9,994 nucleotides of DNA. Origin: an uncultured Collinsella sp. (GTDB taxonomy: Bacteria; Actinomycetota; Coriobacteriia; Coriobacteriales; Coriobacteriaceae). Positions within the stretch are counted from its first letter, which is position 1; every line of letters starts with the position of its first letter. Location of the stretch: assembly GCA_958448375.1 (NCBI GenBank), contig CAUDDU010000020.1, positions 1 through 9,994 on the forward strand. Reading direction: 5' to 3'. Positions 6,680-9,994 of this stretch are shown piece after piece. The notes below the pieces were generated by a model. It was not told the DNA's origin. It ran no database searches and saw only the letters and a list, made by a program, of their open reading frames with translations. A program made the position numbers and the translations under genes.

Positions 6680-7789
6680 GTGGCAGTGAAGATTGAGCGG
6701 CGCAACGAGCCGACAAGCGAACAGCTAGCGGCTTCCGTAATCCTAACAGGCGCCTCGGCGCTACGCATGATGCGCTCCGAGCGCCGACAAATGGGTTACA
6801 TCAGCTGGAGGGACCTCGATCCCGATGAAGAGCGCCGTGTGCTGCGCACGTCGTCGCCTTCGACCGAGGACATCTATCTTCCCGACTTGGTGCGGATTGG
6901 GGCCGCAAGCGGCGAGGTGCAAGAAGATCTTTGCTTGCTGGTGGGATCTGCGGCGCAGCGCCGCCGCATGCCTGGCGTGGGCTGGTCCGTGTGTTCCGGG
7001 TTGCCTGCCGGCTCGATTCTAGAGGTGGAACCGGGGGTGTACAGTCTATCTCCCGAGGCCCTTTGTGTTGCCGTTGCGCGCGAGGTCGGCTGTATCCAGG
7101 CGTTTGCTCTGGCCCAGGAACTGTGTTCCAAGATTTCACTGAGCGATCACGGGAAGTATCTGCCTCCTTACACCTCGCCTGTTGCGAATAGACTTGCAAA
7201 GGACAAGGACCAACCGGCAGACGTGGGCTACTTTGAAGTCGAGCCGGTGCTGACGCCCGATCGCCTGGCAGATTACCTTGCGGCATGCAAGGGGAATGTG
7301 GCCAAACAGCTGCGGCGGCTGTGTCCCTACCTGTCAGAAAACCTGCGCTCGCCCATGGAATGCATCATGCTCGCCATGTTTTCGCTTCGGTTTTCCTGTG
7401 GCGGATTTGCCTGCGGTCCCTTTAAGACCGACTACAAGATTGAGTTCGATGACCGCGCGCAGGCAATCTCGGGGATGCCGCATGCAGTTTGCGATGCGTA
7501 TCAGGAAGCAGCCCAGTTTGACCTGGAATACAACGGTGAGCTGGGCCATTCTTCTCGGAGGGGACGTATCCATGATGAAAAGCGCAACACGGGCTTGATT
7601 ACTATGGGAATCGAGGTCGCGACGGTCAACAACGAAATGCTCTGTGACATGGAAGCGATGGAAGCACTCGCATGGCGCATCCACCAGCGTATGGGTAAGC
7701 GATATCAGAATCGCGTAGAGGCTCGTCGAAAGAGGCAAGATGCTCTGCTGAATACGCTCCGAGCGTGCTTTGGGCTCAAACCAGCGTAA
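6680..7789 (+). CDS. Hypothetical protein with DUF559/Vsr-like nuclease-fold C-terminus
   Basis: A 369-aa protein of an actinobacterial type I recognise only by pattern. N-terminal half: a central block reading SVCSGLPAGSI..VEPGVYSLSPEAL (103-128), like the H-W-LP..G.Y.SSPE section of these proteins, then AQELC (145-149) and SPME (224-227). C-terminal third (about 270-320): CDAYQ..FDLEYNGELGH..RIHDEKRN..GIEVATV, which aligns by eye with the D...VEYDG..H...D..R...G..V pattern of DUF559 and Vsr-type PD-(D/E)XK folds. Candidate active residues are D272 and E283; the usual second Asp of EYDG is Asn285 here, so activity is uncertain. No membrane segment or signal peptide. The GTG start at 6680 has AGGGG at 6668-6672. 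Earlier in-frame starts lie inside comF and are rejected. It is likely co-transcribed with comF. DUF559-like proteins with related N-termini have been linked to AbiEi-type antitoxins; no toxin partner is visible. Confidence 0.75.
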   Translation: MAVKIERRNEPTSEQLAASVILTGASALRMMRSERRQMGYISWRDLDPDEERRVLRTSSPSTEDIYLPDLVRIGAASGEVQEDLCLLVGSAAQRRRMPGVGWSVCSGLPAGSILEVEPGVYSLSPEALCVAVAREVGCIQAFALAQELCSKISLSDHGKYLPPYTSPVANRLAKDKDQPADVGYFEVEPVLTPDRLADYLAACKGNVAKQLRRLCPYLSENLRSPMECIMLAMFSLRFSCGGFACGPFKTDYKIEFDDRAQAISGMPHAVCDAYQEAAQFDLEYNGELGHSSRRGRIHDEKRNTGLITMGIEVATVNNEMLCDMEAMEALAWRIHQRMGKRYQNRVEARRKRQDALLNTLRACFGLKPA

Positions 7790-7824
7790 AACTATGGCTT
7801 TATAGGGGGTCTGTTTATATGCTC

Positions 7825-8041
7825 TGTGCAAAAAACGGCAAATATGAGTACTGTTACTAGATTAGTGACAGCAAAAACAAAGAAACTTGGGCCGATAATC
7901 TGGATTCAGCGAAGAGATAATAAACGAATGTGGAATATCTTGGCGCCAAGCAGGCTGTGCGGAACTCAAAAAGGGCTCGTGAGGCGGTAATACGCTGCTA
8001 CTAAATTGGTAACAGTACTCATATTTGCCGTTTTTTGCACA
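7825..8041. mobile_element. MITE-like element with 33-bp perfect inverted ends
   Basis: A 217-bp non-coding unit bounded by a perfect 33-bp inverted repeat (7825-7857 and 8009-8041; the ends read TGTGCAAAAAACGGC). Similarity continues imperfectly inward for ~15 bp. The centre is AT-richer than the flanking genes and holds a 12-bp palindrome CTTGGCGCCAAG (7939-7950). No target-site duplication is obvious and no transposase is present. The six-base A/T runs near each end make both arms resemble terminators. A 61-codon minus-strand ORF spans it but looks like a by-product of the repeat. Confidence 0.7.
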
Positions 8042-8042
8042 C

Positions 8043-8090
8043 GGCACCCTGAGACGGGTGCCCCGGAGCTCCCCGTAGGGGAGCTCCGGG
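8043..8090 (+). terminator. Tandem hairpins beyond the MITE-like element
   Basis: A 7-bp stem (8043-8049 with 8056-8062, GGCACCC/GGGTGCC) abuts a perfect 13-bp GC-rich stem (8062-8074 with 8078-8090, loop GTA). Only CTTCAT follows, so the U-tract is poor. This may be the original terminator of the 6680-7789 gene, now separated from it by the 217-bp element. Confidence 0.55.
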
Positions 8091-8162
8091 CTTCATAGGG
8101 GCACGAATGGTCCGCTCCGACCCGCAAAATCTGTACTCGAGATGCGAATGACGCCCCTAACC

Positions 8163-8191
8163 TTAAACTTTAGCTTGAACTTAGCTATAAT
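8163..8191 (+). promoter_or_regulatory. Promoter upstream of the lipoprotein leader
   Basis: TTAAAC (8163-8168), a 17-bp spacer and a perfect TATAAT (8186-8191) lie in a locally AT-rich patch. The expected start near 8198 would leave about 325 nt before the lipoprotein start. The -35 is weak; the -10 is consensus. Confidence 0.6.
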
Positions 8192-8522
8192 GCGCTTCGT
8201 TCCTACCAGGCTGTGGTTGCGGACGGACGAAATGCCCGTCCTAGTCCAAGACAGACGCGGTCAAAGGGATCCACGTAAGCGACCGCGTGCGCGCGGCGCG
8301 ATCATGGCGCGTCCTAGATGTAAGCCGCACCGTCCGTTCTACTTTCTTTGGGGCAATACCGCCTCGCGGGCGAGCGGGTCAGTCGTGAAGGTGGCTGCGG
8401 CCTCCCGAGCAAACACCCCGGTGCGCAAGTGTGGGGTCAAATACCAGGTCAGCTGGTGGGAACAACCTGATATTCCGCGCAACGCACGGATTGTATACGA
8501 CACAGAAGGCAGGGTAGTGGAC
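8192..8522 (+). other. Long leader of unknown function before the lipoprotein gene
   Basis: About 325 nt between the TATAAT promoter and the lipoprotein start. The frame is open, but its codons (AGG, AGA, CTA, CGA, ATA) are unlike the neighbouring genes and the product would be Arg-rich with no recognisable domain, so I treat it as non-coding. Local stems are visible: 8221-8226 with 8236-8241; a perfect 8-bp pair 8255-8262 with 8281-8288; and 8443-8447 with 8453-8457. I did not recognise RNase P RNA, tmRNA, SRP RNA or a known riboswitch. It may be a structured 5' leader, a small RNA, or simply spacer. Confidence 0.4.
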
Positions 8523-9548
8523 ATGGTGAGGGGCAGCTTGATGCACGCGGCTCGGTTGGGTGCTGGGACCGCAGCGGTCATTGCCGTTTTGGGCCTGAGC
8601 GGATGCGCGTTCAACCCGCTGTCTACGTTCACGACTCCCACGATCGACCAGATCGAGTACGAGACCGTCACGCCGGCGGTGTCGGACGATGCCCTGGTCA
8701 CTCCCGGAACCCTGACGGTCGCCCTCGATACTTCCGATGCGCCGCAGGCCATGCAGGACGCCGATGGCGAGCTCACGGGGTATGCGGTTGACGCCGCCCG
8801 CGCTCTCGCAAGCCGCATGGGCCTTAAGGTCGCCTTTGTCGATGCGTCTTCGGCAGATTCCGCGCTCGGCGACAAAAAGGCCGATATCTTTATCGGCGAG
8901 ATTAACTCCACGGACGGGGACATTAGCTCGCTCGGCACCTGCCTGTACGATGCCACTTCCGTGTTCGGTAAAACTAGCGATGGTGGGTCGCTAAGCGTTT
9001 CCACCGATACCCTTAACACGTCCACCCTGGGCGTTCAGACGTCCTCGGCCTCGCAGGAGGCGCTTGCTAAGCAGAGCATCACCGCCAACCAAAAGACCTA
9101 CTCCAACATCAACGAGTGCTTTGAGGCGCTCGAGTCCGGCGAGGTCGACTATGTGATCTGCGACTCCACGGCCGGCGGCTACCTTGCACGCCTGATGAGC
9201 GAGGTCTCCTATGCCGGTGCGCTCGAGGCGCCCTCGACGCTTGGTGTTGCGGGCCTCTCGTCCAATGACGAACTGTGCCGTGCCGTGAGCGATGCCCTCG
9301 ACGGTATTACGGCCGACGGCACGCTCGAGGCAGTTCACTGCGTCTGGTATGGCAGGATGCCCTACGACCTCACCACTAAGACGGTTTCGGGCGCTAACGT
9401 GCAGCCGGGCGACTCTGAGTCCAGTGAGACCACGTCCTCCGGCAGCGAGTCCTCCGATTCCAACAATGAGACCGCATCCTCCGAGGACAAATCGTCCAGC
9501 CAGGAAGGCGCCATCACCGACGACGACATTAACAAACTCAATAGCTAG
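8523..9548 (+). CDS. Substrate-binding lipoprotein, amino-acid ABC transporter type (SBP family 3)
   Basis: A 341-aa predicted lipoprotein. A signal peptide (about 1-27) ends in the lipobox LSGC, with C28 as the lipidated residue. The body (about 58-285) follows the family 3 solute-binding pattern: GTLTVALDTSDAP near the start of lobe 1, GELTGYAVDAARALASRMGL (82-101), ADIFIGEI (120-127), GVQTSSASQ (170-178), and CFEALESGEVDYVICDS (199-215). About 288-341 is an acidic Ser/Thr-rich tail, probably disordered. The ligand cannot be told, though polar amino acids are typical. No permease or ATPase lies nearby, so it is an orphan here. The start could be ATG 8523 (AGGG at 8511-8514) or ATG 8541 (GAGGGG at 8528-8533); I prefer 8523 for its more basic N-terminus. 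The frame stays open upstream to 8142, but that part lacks coding character. Confidence 0.82.
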   Translation: MVRGSLMHAARLGAGTAAVIAVLGLSGCAFNPLSTFTTPTIDQIEYETVTPAVSDDALVTPGTLTVALDTSDAPQAMQDADGELTGYAVDAARALASRMGLKVAFVDASSADSALGDKKADIFIGEINSTDGDISSLGTCLYDATSVFGKTSDGGSLSVSTDTLNTSTLGVQTSSASQEALAKQSITANQKTYSNINECFEALESGEVDYVICDSTAGGYLARLMSEVSYAGALEAPSTLGVAGLSSNDELCRAVSDALDGITADGTLEAVHCVWYGRMPYDLTTKTVSGANVQPGDSESSETTSSGSESSDSNNETASSEDKSSSQEGAITDDDINKLNS

Positions 9549-9614
9549 TTATTGCTAGGGGTGGTGTCTCCTATACGTTGGAAAGGACACCTCTTCACGG
9601 TTTCAACACGCACT

Positions 9615-9648
9615 GCCGGGCTTCCCCGATGGGGGAGCCCGGCTTTTT
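9615..9648 (+). terminator. Intrinsic terminator of the lipoprotein gene
   Basis: A 13-bp stem (9615-9627 with 9631-9643, one G-U pair, loop GAT) is followed directly by five T. It lies 66 bases after the stop, a textbook Rho-independent terminator. Confidence 0.9.
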
Positions 9649-9865
9649 CATCCCAATAAAACAAGCAGGTCAAAGCCAATTTTCGGGACCAAATACAAAG
9701 CTGTTGGCTCCCTCCCATAGCGCACTTTGCCACAGAAAAGTGCGAGACTTCGGTATGCGGTATCAAGCAATCGTTATTCGGGTCTTTGGGAATCCGCGTG
9801 ATTAAATGCACGGCAATGGGTACATAGCCAGTACAGTAAGTCCCCGAGGCAGATTGGAGCCACGT
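9649..9865 (+). other. Spacer upstream of hpf
   Basis: About 215 bp, AT-richer than the genes, with no convincing ORF. It contains a perfect 8-bp stem (9721-9728 with 9737-9744, CGCACTTT/AAAGTGCG) and a 6-bp pair (9674-9679 with 9704-9709). The string GGGTACATA (9818-9826) resembles the GGGTATMAT motif at other starts and may be part of the hpf promoter. No clear -35 is seen. Confidence 0.4.
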
Positions 9866-9994
9866 ATGGATATCAAGGTTTCTGGACGCAAGACGACGGT
9901 AACCGATGCTCTGCGTGCGCATGTGGATGAGAAGATCGGCGAGGCGCTCAAGGTTTTCGATATCGAGCCCATGACGGTCGACGTTGTACTTCGC
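9866..9994 (+). CDS. hpf: Ribosome hibernation promoting factor, N-terminal part (3' end outside window)
   Basis: Only 43 codons are visible. The opening MDIKVSGRKTTVTDALRAHV matches the start of HPF/RaiA proteins, which bind the 30S subunit and drive ribosomes into inactive dimers or monomers during slow growth. The following EKIGEALKVFDIEPMTVDVVLR fits the first helix and second strand of the beta-alpha-beta fold. The ATG at 9866 has GGAG at 9856-9859. The long C-terminal dimerisation domain, if present, lies outside the window, so long and short HPF cannot be told apart here. It follows a strong terminator, so it is probably transcribed from its own promoter. Confidence 0.9.
   Translation, partial: MDIKVSGRKTTVTDALRAHVDEKIGEALKVFDIEPMTVDVVLR

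Noticed and set aside
7862..8047. 61-codon minus-strand ORF within the inverted-repeat element
   Set aside because: Its start and early codons are made by the repeat arm itself, with no ribosome binding site or domain; most likely not translated.
8380..8410. T-box-like string (AAGGTGGCTGCGG)
   Set aside because: It only partly matches the T-box antiterminator; no specifier stem or terminator pairing was found, so I do not call a riboswitch.
8142..8522. 127-residue N-terminal extension of the lipoprotein
   Set aside because: It would put a lipoprotein signal peptide in the middle of the protein, uses codons unlike its neighbours, and the ATG at 8190 overlaps the TATAAT.
9545..9922. 125-codon minus-strand ORF across the hpf upstream spacer
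   Set aside because: It runs through the intrinsic terminator and into hpf, with no domain; a chance open frame.
1..9994. CRISPR array, tRNA, rRNA, prophage or plasmid origin
   Set aside because: No regularly spaced direct repeats, no cloverleaf or rRNA-like sequence, and no integrase, capsid or replication genes were seen on either strand.

Overview
The window is about 10 kb of GC-rich bacterial chromosome. It looks like housekeeping DNA from a high-GC Gram-positive, and Coriobacteriia (Collinsella or a close relative) is my best guess. The reasons are a TopA with extra zinc fingers and a Lys/Ala tail, the Gram-positive gene order tmk-holB-ricT followed by comF and hpf, strong GGAGG-type ribosome binding sites, a Gram-positive-style lipoprotein, and an actinobacterial-type DUF559-like gene. 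This placement is inference, not a database match.

Layout. The + strand opens with the 3' end of topA (1-888) and a GC-rich hairpin (908-949). A minus-strand gene (1040-2023) follows. It encodes a zinc-ribbon, single-pass membrane protein, and a ~70-bp palindromic repeat of the same family lies on each side of it. A tight operon comes next: tmk (2263-2946), holB (2948-4075) and ricT (4066-5760), with spacings of 1 bp and -10 bp. It joins dTMP phosphorylation, the clamp loader delta' subunit and an RNase Y-modulating Fe-S protein, as in Bacillus, but this RicT carries a long Arg-rich tail. A second unit starts with comF (5863-6669, TTG start, Shine-Dalgarno inside a hairpin) and a linked 369-aa protein (6680-7789) with a nuclease-like C-terminus.

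The stretch from 7790 to 8522 has no convincing gene. It holds a 217-bp MITE-like element with 33-bp perfect inverted ends (7825-8041), two adjacent hairpins (8043-8090), a TATAAT promoter (8163-8191) and a ~325-nt unexplained leader. The leader runs to an orphan substrate-binding lipoprotein (8523-9548), which ends at a good intrinsic terminator (9615-9648). After ~215 bp of spacer, hpf begins (9866) and runs off the window.

I see no complete new defence or mobile system. The points most worth a second look are the two repeat families, the occluded comF ribosome binding site, the RicT tail with its extra cysteine cluster, the nuclease-like protein beside comF, and the long leader before the lipoprotein.
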